A stretch of DNA of 64,000 bases, taken from contig NZ_JBDXXH010000001.1 of the NCBI RefSeq assembly GCF_040373385.1, positions 248,675 through 312,674 of the forward strand, read 5' to 3'. Source of the DNA: Nitratidesulfovibrio sp. (GTDB taxonomy: Bacteria > Desulfobacterota > Desulfovibrionia > Desulfovibrionales > Desulfovibrionaceae). Shown here piece after piece: positions 7,548 to 18,482 of the stretch (its first letter is position 1; every line of letters starts with the position of its first letter). The notes beneath the pieces were generated by a model, which had not been told where the DNA came from, ran no database searches, and was given only the letters and a program-made list of their open reading frames with translations. The translations under genes were made by a program, and so were the position numbers.

Positions 7548-10454
7548 ATGCAATCCCACGGGTTCGATCTCGTTTTCGAGCGCACCGTCCATGAACTGAA
7601 CAGCCGCATCCGCCTGTGGCGCCACGGCGCTACCGGCGCGCAACTGCTTTCCTGCTGCAACGCCGACGAGAACAAGGTCTTCGGCGTCACCTTCCGCACG
7701 CCCCCGTCCGACTCCACCGGGGTGGCGCACATTCTTGAACATTCGGTGCTCTGCGGGTCGGAAAAGTACCCGGTCAAGGAACCCTTCGTGGAACTGCTGA
7801 AGGGTTCGCTGCAAACCTTCCTGAACGCCTTCACCTATCCGGACAAGACCTGCTACCCGGTGGCCTCGGCCAATCTGCAGGATTTCCGGAACTTGGTGGA
7901 CGTGTACCTCGACGCGGTGTTCTTCCCGCGCATCACGGAAGAAATCTTCCGGCAGGAAGGCTGGCACATCGAGGCCGAGGTGCCGGAAGGCCCCTTTGCC
8001 TACAAGGGCGTGGTCTACAACGAGATGAAGGGCGTGTATTCCTCGCCGGAATCCATCCTGTCCGAGCAGTCGCAGCAGGCGCTGTTCCCGGACATCACCT
8101 ACGGGCTCGATTCCGGCGGCAACCCAGAACACATCCCCGACCTGACCTACGAGCAGTTCGCCAACTTTCACGCCACCTACTACCACCCCAGCAATGCCCG
8201 CTTCTTCTTCTGGGGCGACGACCCGGAAGAGGACCGGCTGGCCTGCCTGACCGCTGTGCTGGCGCGCTTCGAGCGCATCGAGGCGGATTCCGCCGTGCCC
8301 TTGCAGCCCCGCTCGGACACGCCGCGCATGCTCGAAATCCCCTACGCCGCCTCCGAGGGCGACGACCGGGGCATGGTGACCATGAACTGGCTGCTGTGCG
8401 AAACCGCCGACGTGGAACGCAACTTCGCCTTCGAGATGCTGGAGCACATCCTGCTGGGCCTGCCCGGCTCGCCCCTGCGGCGCGCGCTGATCGAATCGGG
8501 CCTGGGCGAGGACGTGGCGGGCGTGGGGCTGGAAAGCGACCTGCGGCAGATGTATTTTTCCGTGGGGCTCAAGGGCATCGAGCCGAAGACCGCATCCGAC
8601 GTGGAAATGCTGATCATGGAAACCCTGGCCGACCTGGCCGAGGACGGCCTGCCCGCCGACGCCGTGGAAGCCGCCGTGAACAGCGTGGAATTCGCCCTGC
8701 GCGAGAACAATTCCGGCCGCTACCCGGTGGGCCTTTCGGTGATGGTGCGCAGCCTGACCACCTGGCTGTATGACGGCGACCCGCTGGCCCTGCTGCAATG
8801 GGAAGCACCGCTGGCGGCCATCAAGGCGCGCATTGCCTCGGGCGAGCGGTACTTCGAAGGGCTGATCCGCGAATGGCTGCTGGACAACCAGCACGTGGCC
8901 ACGGTGCTGCTGACCCCGGACCGCACGCTGGCCGACCGGCGCGAGGGCGCCGAGGCCGCCGGGCTGGAGGCGTACCGCCAGGGCCTGCGCCAGTGCGAGC
9001 GGGTGGCCCTGGTGGAGGAAACCCGCGCCCTGCGCAGCCTGCAGGAGGCCCCGGACAGCCTGGATGCCCTGGCCACCATCCCCGGCCTGAAGCTGGAAGA
9101 CCTGCCGAAGGAAAACCGCCCCATCCCCAGCGAGGACAGGCAGGCGGGCGCCGTGCCCGTGCTGTTCCACGACCTGGACACCTCGGGCATCGCCTACACC
9201 GAAACCCTGTTCGACCTTTCGACCGTGCCCGCTTCCCTGGTGCCCCTGGTGCCGCTGTTCGGGCGCGCCCTGTTCGAAATGGGCACCACCAAGCGCGACT
9301 TCGTGGACCTTGGCATGCGCATCGCCCGCAAGACCGGCGGCATGGATGCGGATACGCTGTTCGCCACCACCCTGGGCGCGCGGCAGCCCGTGGCGCAACT
9401 GGTGGTGCACGGCAAGGCCACCTTCGACAACGTGCCCGCGCTGTACGACCTGCTGTCCGAAGTGCTGCTGGAAGCGAAATTCGACGACCGCGAGCGCTTC
9501 CAGCGCATGGTGCTGGAAGAAAAGGCCCGCCAGGAGCACGTGCTGGTGCCGTCCGGCCACGGCATCGTCATGGCCCGGCTGCGCGCGGGCTACAATGCGG
9601 CGGGCTGGCTGGACGAGGCCACCTCCGGCGTGTCGTACCTGGCCTTCCTGCGCACCCTTGCGGAACGTCTGGAAAAGGACTGGGACGGCGTGCTGGCCGA
9701 CCTTGCGGCACTGCGCGCCCTTGTGGTGCGCCGTTCCGGCTGCCTGATGAACCTTACCGCCAATGCCGAGGGCGCGAGCATGGTGTCCGGCCCGGCCGCC
9801 ACCCTTGCCGCCGCGCTGCCCGATGCGCCTGCCGCGTCTGCGGTGGCCGGGTGGCACTTCCACGGCACCCCGGCAGAGGCCGAGGCGCTGGTCATGCCCG
9901 CCCAGGTCAACTACGTGGGCAAGGCGGCGGACCTGTACGGCCTTGGCTACACCTATCACGGGTCGGCCAACGTGGTGTTCAAGCACCTGCGCATGGCCTT
10001 CCTGTGGGACAGGGTGCGCGTGCAGGGCGGGGCCTACGGCGCGTTCTGCGCCTTTGACCGGGCCAGCGGCCTGCTGACCCAGGTTTCGTACCGCGACCCC
10101 AACGTGGCCGCCACGCTGGACGTGTACGACGCCACGGCGGACTACCTGCGCCGCGTCTCGCTGTCGTCCACGGAACTGGCCAATGCCATCGTGGGTGCCA
10201 TCGGCGACGTGGACAGGCACATGCTGCCCGACGCCAAGGGCTCCGCCGCGCTGTACCGCAGCCTGGTCGGTGATTCCGAGGCGGCACGCCAGCAGATGCG
10301 CGACGAAATCCTTTCCACCACCAACGACCACTTCCGCGCCCTGGCCGAGGTCATGGCCGAGGCGGCCCGCACGGGCCGGGTGGCGGTACTGGGCGGTGCC
10401 GCGCTGGAACGCGTGGCCGGGGAGAAGGGGTGGCGCGTGGAGCGGGTGCTCTAA
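7548..10454 (+). CDS. M16C family zinc metalloprotease (PreP-like)
   Basis: 968-residue peptidase of the presequence protease/pitrilysin class, close to the usual family length of about 970. The inverted zinc motif HxxEH is at residues 61-65 (HILEH), followed by the conserved TYPDKTCYPVAS region. The two halves form the clamshell that degrades short unfolded peptides. There is no signal peptide, so it should be cytoplasmic. The frame is open back to 7149 through the spacer repeats, but GGAGGA at 7533-7538, nine bases upstream, fixes the start at 7548; an ATG at 7518 has no site. The Fur-family gene follows after 123 bp, and co-transcription is possible. Confidence 0.93.
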   Translation: MQSHGFDLVFERTVHELNSRIRLWRHGATGAQLLSCCNADENKVFGVTFRTPPSDSTGVAHILEHSVLCGSEKYPVKEPFVELLKGSLQTFLNAFTYPDKTCYPVASANLQDFRNLVDVYLDAVFFPRITEEIFRQEGWHIEAEVPEGPFAYKGVVYNEMKGVYSSPESILSEQSQQALFPDITYGLDSGGNPEHIPDLTYEQFANFHATYYHPSNARFFFWGDDPEEDRLACLTAVLARFERIEADSAVPLQPRSDTPRMLEIPYAASEGDDRGMVTMNWLLCETADVERNFAFEMLEHILLGLPGSPLRRALIESGLGEDVAGVGLESDLRQMYFSVGLKGIEPKTASDVEMLIMETLADLAEDGLPADAVEAAVNSVEFALRENNSGRYPVGLSVMVRSLTTWLYDGDPLALLQWEAPLAAIKARIASGERYFEGLIREWLLDNQHVATVLLTPDRTLADRREGAEAAGLEAYRQGLRQCERVALVEETRALRSLQEAPDSLDALATIPGLKLEDLPKENRPIPSEDRQAGAVPVLFHDLDTSGIAYTETLFDLSTVPASLVPLVPLFGRALFEMGTTKRDFVDLGMRIARKTGGMDADTLFATTLGARQPVAQLVVHGKATFDNVPALYDLLSEVLLEAKFDDRERFQRMVLEEKARQEHVLVPSGHGIVMARLRAGYNAAGWLDEATSGVSYLAFLRTLAERLEKDWDGVLADLAALRALVVRRSGCLMNLTANAEGASMVSGPAATLAAALPDAPAASAVAGWHFHGTPAEAEALVMPAQVNYVGKAADLYGLGYTYHGSANVVFKHLRMAFLWDRVRVQGGAYGAFCAFDRASGLLTQVSYRDPNVAATLDVYDATADYLRRVSLSSTELANAIVGAIGDVDRHMLPDAKGSAALYRSLVGDSEAARQQMRDEILSTTNDHFRALAEVMAEAARTGRVAVLGGAALERVAGEKGWRVERVL

Positions 10455-10577
10455 TCCGTGGGCTCTGGCCGGTCTGTGGCGGGCGCCGTTGTTCCCGCCA
10501 ACGCAACGGCCCTGTTGCGCTGGCCGGTCACACGGTATAGGAACAGCCAGACCACGCCCCACATCGCGAGGAAACCC

Positions 10578-11036
10578 ATGAAGCAAGCCATAGACGTGTT
10601 TCACGAGTACATCGCCCGCAACGGCCTGAAGGTAACGCCGCAGCGCATGCTCATCGTCGAGGTGTTCATGAGCGCGGGCGGTCACCTGACCACCGAGGAA
10701 CTGTACGAGCGGGTGAAGGCCACGGATCCTTCCGTGGGCCAGGCCACGGTGTACCGCACCATGAAGTTGCTGTGCGATTCCGGCCTGGCCAAGGAAGTGC
10801 ACTTCGGCGACGGAGTGGCCCGTTACGAGCAGAAGTACGGCAGCAAGCACCACGACCATCTCATCTGCGAAGCCTGCGGAGAGAACATCGAGGTGCTGGA
10901 CGACGAGATAGAGCGGTTGCAGGAAGACCTGGCGCGCCGCCACGGCTACGTGCTGACCTCGCACCGCATGTACCTGTTCGGGGTGTGCGGCAAGTGCCGC
11001 TCGGACGGCAAGCGCCGCCCCCCCCGCGAAGACTGA
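10578..11036 (+). CDS. Fur-family metal- or peroxide-responsive repressor
   Basis: 152-residue regulator with the Fur layout: N-terminal winged helix (VTPQRMLIVEVF, then GQATVYRTMKLL recognition helix), the HHDHLIC metal region and two CxxC pairs (CEAC and CGKC) that would hold a structural zinc. Length and both CxxC pairs fit Fur or PerR. The sequence alone does not settle whether it senses iron, zinc or peroxide. The start at 10578 has GAGGA six bases upstream; the open frame extends back to 10458 without a site. Confidence 0.9.
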   Translation: MKQAIDVFHEYIARNGLKVTPQRMLIVEVFMSAGGHLTTEELYERVKATDPSVGQATVYRTMKLLCDSGLAKEVHFGDGVARYEQKYGSKHHDHLICEACGENIEVLDDEIERLQEDLARRHGYVLTSHRMYLFGVCGKCRSDGKRRPPRED

Positions 11037-11119
11037 GCACCGCTCCGTCTCCGCCACCCTGTCCCCCAGTCCGTTTCCGGTCGCTTGGCCGGTCATGGGG
11101 CCGCTGCATGCCGCAGATC

Positions 11120-11147
11120 ACGGGCCGTCCTTCGGGGCGGCCCGTTT
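11120..11147 (+). terminator. Rho-independent terminator after the Fur-family gene
   Basis: ACGGGCCG pairs with CGGCCCGT across a 10-nt loop containing its own small CCTTCGG hairpin; a short TTT follows. The 214 bp beyond hold only the sigma-54-like promoter. Confidence 0.6.
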
Positions 11148-11278
11148 GCGTTGCATACCCGTGGAGGCACCAAGGCATGCAAAGATGAGTTTGCGTTGAT
11201 AACTTTTGTTTTCACATCGGGCGACGAGGGTGTTCTGTAACATGCCGGGATAGAACGAAAGATGCTTTCCGGGCGGTC

Positions 11279-11294
11279 TGGCACGCCTCTTGAT
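11279..11294 (+). promoter_or_regulatory. Near-consensus sigma-54 promoter of the YeiH-type transporter gene
   Basis: TGGCACG-CCTC-TTGAT. The sigma-54 consensus is TGGCACG-N4-TTGCW, so every conserved base matches except C to A in the -12 GC element, with exact spacing. Transcription would start near 11305, about 57 nt before the transporter ATG. A sigma-54 activator gene lies 3 kb downstream (16345-17892), a plausible regulator. Confidence 0.6.
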
Positions 11295-11361
11295 TAAGAG
11301 GGTGCGCACGCCCTCCGCACTGCCGGCGGAGGTGGCAAACCGCAAGGAGGAGCACTTTAGC

Positions 11362-13101
11362 ATGGCAACCAACGACAACAACGTCGTCGTCGACCACGGG
11401 CACTCGCGCCTGTCCGACCTGTGGACCAAGGAAGATTACTGGGCCATCTGGCTCGGCTTCGCCATCATCATCGCGGGCATTTGCGTCTACCTGCTGAATC
11501 CCCCGGCGGAATACGGCGAAAAGATCGCCAAGGCCAACGCCGTCATGGCCGCCGAGGCGCAGCGCGCCCCGTTCAAGACCCTTGCCTACTACAAGGCCCA
11601 GGATGACAAGTCCAAGGTCAAGGCCATGGACAGCCCCACCGGCAAGGCCATTTCCGCCTTCCTGAAGACCCCGGGCGGGTGGAGCGACAATCCCCTCGAT
11701 TCCTTCCACGTGAGCAAGGAAGCCGCCGACGCCAAGGCCGCCGCCAATGCCGAGAAGGCCGTGGAAGCCAAGACCAAGGCCGATGCCGCCCTGGCCGCCG
11801 CCGTGGCCGCCGAGACGGCCGCAGCCGACGCCGCCTTTGCCGACGCCAGCCTGAACGACGGGGCCAAGGCCAAGATCGCCGAATGGCGCGCCGCTGCCGC
11901 CAAGGCCAAGTCCGCCGCCGACAAGGCCAAGTCCAAGCCCATGAACCTGCTGACCAGCCTGCCGTTGCTCATGGTGGGCATGGGCCTGTTCTTCGCCATC
12001 GGCATGAAGTTCATGGGCAAGTCGGTACCCGGCTTCCTGATGGGCTTCATCGGCGTGTTCGCGGTGGCGTGCCTGGCCACCATGATGGGCAGCCAGGCCA
12101 CCATGAAGTACTGGGGCATCGGCACCGAGGCGTGGGCCATCATCATCGGCATGCTCATCGCCAACACCGTGGGCACGCCCAAGTGGATCAAACCCGCCCT
12201 GGAAGTGGAATACTTCATCAAGACCGGCCTTGTGCTGCTGGGCGCCGAAGTGCTGTTCGACAAGATCATCGCCATCGGCATTCCCGGCATCTTCGTGGCC
12301 TGGGTGGTCACCCCCATCGTGCTCATCTGCACCTTCATCTTCGGCCAGCGCATCCTGAAGATGGAATCCAAGACCCTGAACGTGGTCATCTCGGCCGACA
12401 TGTCGGTGTGCGGCACCTCTGCCGCCATCGCCACCGCCGCCGCGTGCCGGGCCAAGAAAGAGGAACTGACCCTTTCCATAGGTCTTTCGCTGGTGTTCAC
12501 CGCCATCATGATGATTGCCATGCCCGCCTTCATCAAGGCCGTGGACATGCCGCAGATTCTCGGCGGCGCCTGGATGGGCGGCACCATCGACGCCACCGGC
12601 GCGGTGGCCGCTGCGGGTGCCTTCCTGGGTGAAAAGGCCCTGTACGTGGCCGCCACCATCAAGATGATCCAGAACGTGCTGATCGGCGTCACCGCCTTCG
12701 GCGTGGCCGTGTACTGGTGCACCCGCGTGGAATGCCGCGAGGGGCATTCCGTGGGCGTGGGCGAAATCTGGCACCGCTTCCCCAAGTTCGTGCTGGGCTT
12801 CCTGGCCGCGTCGATCGTCTTCTCGCTGATCAGCGGCAGCCTTGGCCCGGACATGGGCAAGGCCCTGCTTGACCAGGGCGTGCTGAAGGGCCTTACCGCC
12901 TCCGCGCGCGGCTGGTTCTTCTGCTTGGCCTTCACCGCCATCGGCCTTGCCACCAACTTCCGCGAACTGGCCCACTACTTCAAGGGCGGCAAGCCGCTCA
13001 TCCTGTACGTGTGCGGCCAGAGCTTCAACCTGGTGCTTACCCTGGCCATGGCCTACGTCATGTTCTACATCGTGTTCCCCGAGATAACCGCAAAGATCTA
13101 G
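11362..13101 (+). CDS. YeiH/UPF0324-family putative sulfate exporter with a coiled-coil insertion
   Basis: 579-residue membrane protein. The C-terminal two thirds (from about residue 193) match the YeiH/UPF0324 family, annotated as putative sulfate exporters: about ten hydrophobic segments and the conserved [14 protein letters not shown] region. Unlike the usual family length of about 340, there is an N-terminal membrane helix (about residues 26-45) followed by about 145 soluble residues that include a strongly Ala/Lys-rich stretch (about 115-192), probably a long helix or coiled coil outside the membrane. The start at 11362 has AAGGAGG eleven bases upstream. Control by sigma-54 is likely from the upstream promoter. 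The family's transported substrate is not firmly established, so sulfate, sulfite or another sulfur anion remains inference. Confidence 0.85.
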   Translation: MATNDNNVVVDHGHSRLSDLWTKEDYWAIWLGFAIIIAGICVYLLNPPAEYGEKIAKANAVMAAEAQRAPFKTLAYYKAQDDKSKVKAMDSPTGKAISAFLKTPGGWSDNPLDSFHVSKEAADAKAAANAEKAVEAKTKADAALAAAVAAETAAADAAFADASLNDGAKAKIAEWRAAAAKAKSAADKAKSKPMNLLTSLPLLMVGMGLFFAIGMKFMGKSVPGFLMGFIGVFAVACLATMMGSQATMKYWGIGTEAWAIIIGMLIANTVGTPKWIKPALEVEYFIKTGLVLLGAEVLFDKIIAIGIPGIFVAWVVTPIVLICTFIFGQRILKMESKTLNVVISADMSVCGTSAAIATAAACRAKKEELTLSIGLSLVFTAIMMIAMPAFIKAVDMPQILGGAWMGGTIDATGAVAAAGAFLGEKALYVAATIKMIQNVLIGVTAFGVAVYWCTRVECREGHSVGVGEIWHRFPKFVLGFLAASIVFSLISGSLGPDMGKALLDQGVLKGLTASARGWFFCLAFTAIGLATNFRELAHYFKGGKPLILYVCGQSFNLVLTLAMAYVMFYIVFPEITAKI

Positions 13102-13111
13102 GGGACATGTC

Positions 13112-13143
13112 GGAGCCCGTCCCTTTCCGCGGGGGCGGGCTCC
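13112..13143 (+). terminator. Terminator-like hairpin between transporter and small membrane protein
   Basis: GGAGCCCG pairs with CGGGCTCC, extended inside by G-rich pairing to about 12 bp. It is followed by CCCTT rather than a T run, so it may only attenuate or protect the mRNA end between the two genes. Confidence 0.45.
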
Positions 13144-13160
13144 CCCTTCAGGGAGCCTTC

Positions 13161-13511
13161 ATGCGACAAGCGTTGGGTCATACCATCATTGGGCGGCTTG
13201 CCGCCCTTGGCGTTTCCGTGGCGGTGCTGTGGGTGTTGTTTTTCGTTGCCGGTCCGCTCGTTGTGGCGCACCTGCCCGCGTTGCAGCACTATGGCGAGGT
13301 GCAGGACATCTACGGCATCCGCAGCGGGCAGCTGTACTACACCGATGTCGAGATGTCGCAGCAGGCGGAAATCAATTCCCGCTCCACCTGGCGGTTTACC
13401 CCCACGGGGCCCACGGTGGCCGGGCGTGGCGGGGCACAGGAGGCGGCCAGCCCGGCTGGCAGGCCCGTGGCAGCCGTACCCGCATCCGGAGCCTCCGGTA
13501 CGGCCAACTGA
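13161..13511 (+). CDS. Small single-pass membrane protein
   Basis: 116-residue protein I do not recognise. One N-terminal hydrophobic helix (about residues 10-34, LAALGVSVAVLWVLFFVAG) with positively charged residues before it, then an exported region with several Tyr residues and a Pro/Ala-rich tail. The start at 13161 has a GGGAG site; an in-frame ATG at 13107 would put a hairpin inside the coding region. Its position between the transporter and its probable regulators suggests a small accessory or sensing protein; this is inference. Confidence 0.6.
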   Translation: MRQALGHTIIGRLAALGVSVAVLWVLFFVAGPLVVAHLPALQHYGEVQDIYGIRSGQLYYTDVEMSQQAEINSRSTWRFTPTGPTVAGRGGAQEAASPAGRPVAAVPASGASGTAN

Positions 13512-13675
13512 AACCGCAAGGCCGCAGGCTTCCGGCTGGCGGCCTTCCCGGCGGGCCGCGCAGGCCCGGGGCTTTCGGCGTGTCCGGTGTTTCTTGACGG
13601 GGGCCATGGCGGCGGCTAGGCTGACGCACCCCCACATCACAACGAGGCGGTCGGAGCCTCCGGCCGTTCCCGCCC

Positions 13676-16344
13676 ATGTACATTCCAAAACCGCACACCC
13701 TGCAACACAAGTTCCTTGCCGGTCTGGCCGTGGCGGTCATCGGCCTGGGCGGGCTGTTTGCCACGGTGCTGTACATGCATCTGCGCACGGTGCTGGAAGA
13801 AGAGGTGCACGCAAAGGCCCGCCTGGTCTTCTCGCAGATCGACGCCATCCAGGGGTTCGTGCGCGAGGCGCTGCGCCCGCGCATGATGGAAACCCACCCC
13901 GGCGAATTCATCATCGAGGCCATGTCCTCGTCGTACATCTCGCGTCAGGTCATGGACCGCATGGACAGTGACGGCGCGGGGCACATCTACCGCCGCGTGG
14001 CCATGGGCGCGCGCAATCCGTCCTTCGAGGCCACCCCCCACGAACGGGGGCTGATCAGTCACTTCCGCCTGCATCCGGAACAATCGCTGTGGACCGGCTA
14101 CGACACGGTGGGCGGCAGGCAGTACTATGTCATCGCCCGTCCGGTGGCCTTTTCCGCTCCGTGCATGGTCTGCCACGGCGACCCGGCGGACGCCCCGCCG
14201 CAACTGGTGGAAATGTACGGCGACAGGGGCTTCGGGCAGGAACTGGATGGCATCGCCGGGCTGGACTACGTGGGCGTGCCGGTTTCCGATGCGGTGTCGC
14301 ACCTGCGCCAGTCCATCACCACCTATTTCGCCTTTCTCATCGTGTGCGCGCTGATCTTCTTTTCTTCGGCCAACGTGGTGTTCCGCGTGCTGGTGGTGCG
14401 CAACCTGCGCCGCCTGACCGGGGTGTTCCGCCGGACTTTAGGTGAGGGGGGTGAGGGCCCCGATGGAGCAGACGGAGCAGACGGAGCAGACGGAGCAGAC
14501 GGAGCAGACGGGCCTGATGGAGGGGGCGGGGGTGACAGGCCCGCCGCGCTCATCGCACGGCTGGAGCAGGGCGACGAGATCGAGGAACTGGTGGACGGCA
14601 TAGAGCAGGTGGCCCACCACCTGGCCGACGCCCGCGCCCGCCTGCAAAGCTACGCCGACAATCTGCGCCAGATGGTGGACGAGCGCACCGCAGAGCTTTC
14701 GCGCGAGGCAGGCGAGCGGCGGGCCGACGTGGACCTGTTCGTGAAGCTGTTCGAGGACATGCGCGGCCTGCGCACCCGCGACAAGCTGTGGCGCTACGCG
14801 CTGCCGCAGATCGCCCGGCGCTTCGGCGCGCGGCGCATCGCCTACGTGTGCACCTTTGCCTCGCACAATTTCTATGCCTGGCCGGAGCGCGACCAACGGC
14901 CCGACCTGCCCGCGCCGCTGGCCGACGTGCTGACCGGCGGGTGCGCCCTGCTGCGCGGTGCCAGCGTCTTCGTGCCGGTGGAGGCGCAGGCAGGCGCCGC
15001 CGAAGGGCTGCTGTGCCTGGAATGGGACGACGCCGACGACGCGGCGCGCCAGAACCTGGACGTGCTGGCGGCGCTGGGGCGGCAGCTTGGCACCGTGGCC
15101 GAAAACCTGTCGGCCCTGGACCGGCTGGTGCGGCACATGGACGTGCTGCAATCGGTGTTCGAGGGCATCCGCGACCCGCTGGCCCTGGTGGATGGTTCCG
15201 GCGCGGTGATCATCGCCAACGAGGGGGCACGGCGGCTGTCGCTGGAGCTTTCCGGCGGGTCCGCGCCCTCCGGCGACCTGCTGGCCGCCCTGCGTGGCGG
15301 CGATGGTGAACGCCCGGCCAGTTATGCCGGGGATGGCGGTGGGGCCGGTCGGACCATGGGCGGCACGCCCGTCCCGGCGCAGGGGGCGGAATCGCGCGAG
15401 GTGGTGCTGCCCGGCGGGCGCTCGTTCATGGTCAACCTGTACCCGCTGGCGCGCGGGGCCGACGAGCCGGGCCGCGCGGCGGTCTACGTGCGCGAGACCA
15501 CGCTGGAAAAGCGCATGTTCGCGCAGGTCAGCCAAAGCGAGAAAATGGTCACCGTGGGCAAGCTGGCCGCCGGGCTCGCCCACGAGATCAACAACCCGCT
15601 GGGGGTCATCCTGTGCTACGCCGAACTGCTGCGCCGCAATACCGGCGATGCCCAGCAGCAGGCCGACCTTGACGTGATATTGCGGCACACCCGCCAAGCC
15701 CAGCGCGTGCTGCGCGACCTTCTGAACTTTGCCCGGCCCAAGGCCGCCGGGGCCGCACCTGCGGACATCGCCCGCGTGGCGCGTTCCGTGGCAGAGGTCT
15801 TCGCGGTGCAGGCGGCCAAGAAATTCGCCACGGTGACGGCGGAAACAGAGCCGGATCTGCCCCCGGTGACGGCGGGCGAGCAGGCCCTTGAACAGATTTT
15901 CAGCAACCTCGTGCTCAACGCGCTGGACGCGCTGCCCGCCTCGGGCGAGGGCAGGGTGCGCATTCGGGTGCGGCGGGGCGAAAACCCCGGCGAGGTGGTG
16001 GCCACCGTGGCCGATTCCGGCACCGGCGTGCCCGACCACCTGCGCAAGGACGTGTTCGATCCGTTCTTCACCACCAAGGAAATGGGCACGGGGCTTGGCC
16101 TTGCCGTGGTCTACGGCCTTGTGGTGGACGCGGGGGGCAGCGTGACGGCGGGCGACAGCGCCGAACTTTGCGGGGCGGAATTCACGGTGCGCCTGCCGGT
16201 GGTGGGCGCCGTCTGCCCCACGCCGCCCGCCGCGCCCGTGCCCCTGCCAGCACGGGGTGCCGCCGCCCCCAGCCCAGCGCCCACCGCGGAACCCGGCCCG
16301 GCTGCCGGTGTACCGGCGGACAGTGACGCCCCAACCCGGGAGGA

Positions 16345-16348
<4 letters not shown>
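13676..16348 (+). CDS. Sensor histidine kinase with c-type haem-binding motif
   Basis: 890-residue membrane kinase. TM1 is near residues 14-34; the periplasmic sensor contains a single CxxCH motif (C163, C166, H167, sequence CMVCHGDP), typical of DUF3365/Tll0287-type sensors that carry a covalent haem; TM2 is about 217-240. A flexible linker with five Gly-Ala-Asp repeats precedes HAMP-like and helical segments, a GAF-like region and a short PAS-like region. The kinase core follows: H636 in GLAHEINNPLG, the N box NLVLNALDAL, and the G boxes ADSGTGVP and GTGLGLAVV. It overlaps the sigma-54 response regulator start by four bases (ATGA), so the two are a cognate pair. The haem suggests redox, oxygen or NO sensing; the signal is not known. 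No ribosome-binding site is obvious. Confidence 0.92.
14465..14509. repeat. In-frame 9-bp tandem repeat (Gly-Ala-Asp)5
   Basis: GGAGCAGAC repeated five times inside the kinase gene, encoding an acidic flexible linker just after TM2. Copy number can change without a frameshift. Confidence 0.9.
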
Positions 16349-17892
<1,544 letters not shown>

Positions 17893-18016
17893 GGCTGTAT
17901 CTGAATGGTCTTGGCTGTCTATCAGTAGATATTCGTTTTTTTTGGGGTGCTAACCGTTTCTGTTTGGCAATGAACAGGGATAGATGCACTGTTGTAGTGC
18001 AGATTATATTCTTTAG

Positions 18017-18202
18017 GGTGTAATTCGGAGCTCATTTTTGCCCATTGATTTTTGTGAGACGGTGCTTTCTAAAACTTTAGAAAGCCCATATTGCATTGGT
18101 TTGGAAGTTGCCATCGGTGAAGCCTTTGGGTTTGTTGACGCGAAAGTGCTAGCCTCAACGGGCAACAGCAGCGCCCTTGTATCCTCGCAGCTGGCGGAAT
18201 GA
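18017..18202 (+). pseudogene. Possible gene remnant, 61-codon open frame
   Basis: An open frame after an in-frame TAG runs 61 codons to a TGA at 18200-18202 without an ATG. Its translation is protein-like rather than random (for example CETVLSKTLESPYCIGLEVA and IGEAFGFVDAKVLASTGNSS), suggesting the 3' end of a gene truncated when the island formed. It could start at a TTG (18038), but no ribosome-binding site is evident. I cannot name the family. Confidence 0.3.
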
Positions 18203-18423
18203 ACTTTTTGCATTTTTCGTCGTAATGCGCTGTTTTTTAACGTTATATTTGCGTAACTGGTGTTGGCCCGATGGCCTGGAGCCTTTCTTTTTTCCTCCAA
18301 GGACGCCACCCCCAATTCTGTACCAGCTAGCCACCCGTAGAAGGGTGTGGAACAGTGCGGTAGTAACAAATCAAATTCAAGGGTAGAGTAGTAAAATCAC
18401 TGCATTACGCGTCTTGTTTGTGG

Positions 18424-18450
18424 TTGGCTTGCTGGAGGTTTTCGTATAAT
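18424..18450 (+). promoter_or_regulatory. Candidate sigma-70 promoter of the island operon
   Basis: A perfect TATAAT at 18445-18450, 33 nt before the methyltransferase ATG. The -35 is weak: TTGGCT at 18424-18429 leaves only 15 bp, so activation or a different -35 may apply. Confidence 0.45.
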
Positions 18451-18482
18451 TTACTAGAGAATAAAGGCTGAAGTGAGCTAAT

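Larger units (their letters stand above)
17893..18482. other. AT-rich leader region of the island
   Basis: No complete gene in 590 bp. Visible elements: a T-rich run at about 17934-17943; an inverted repeat TGCACT/AGTGCA near 17984-18000; a perfect 8-bp inverted repeat CTTTCTAA/TTAGAAAG (18065-18084, 4-nt loop); a possible gene remnant (18017-18202); and the promoter at 18424-18450. Either palindrome could be a regulator binding site controlling the modification gene, as in many restriction-modification systems. No separate controller gene is seen. Confidence 0.5.

Noticed and set aside
7506..11096. Minus-strand frame of 1196 codons
   Set aside because: Spans the M16 protease and Fur-family genes in antisense; composition is typical of a shadow frame, and both sense proteins have strong motifs.
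18177..18386. 69-codon plus-strand frame in the island leader
   Set aside because: Pro/Arg/Trp-rich, no ribosome-binding site, no domain; likely chance.
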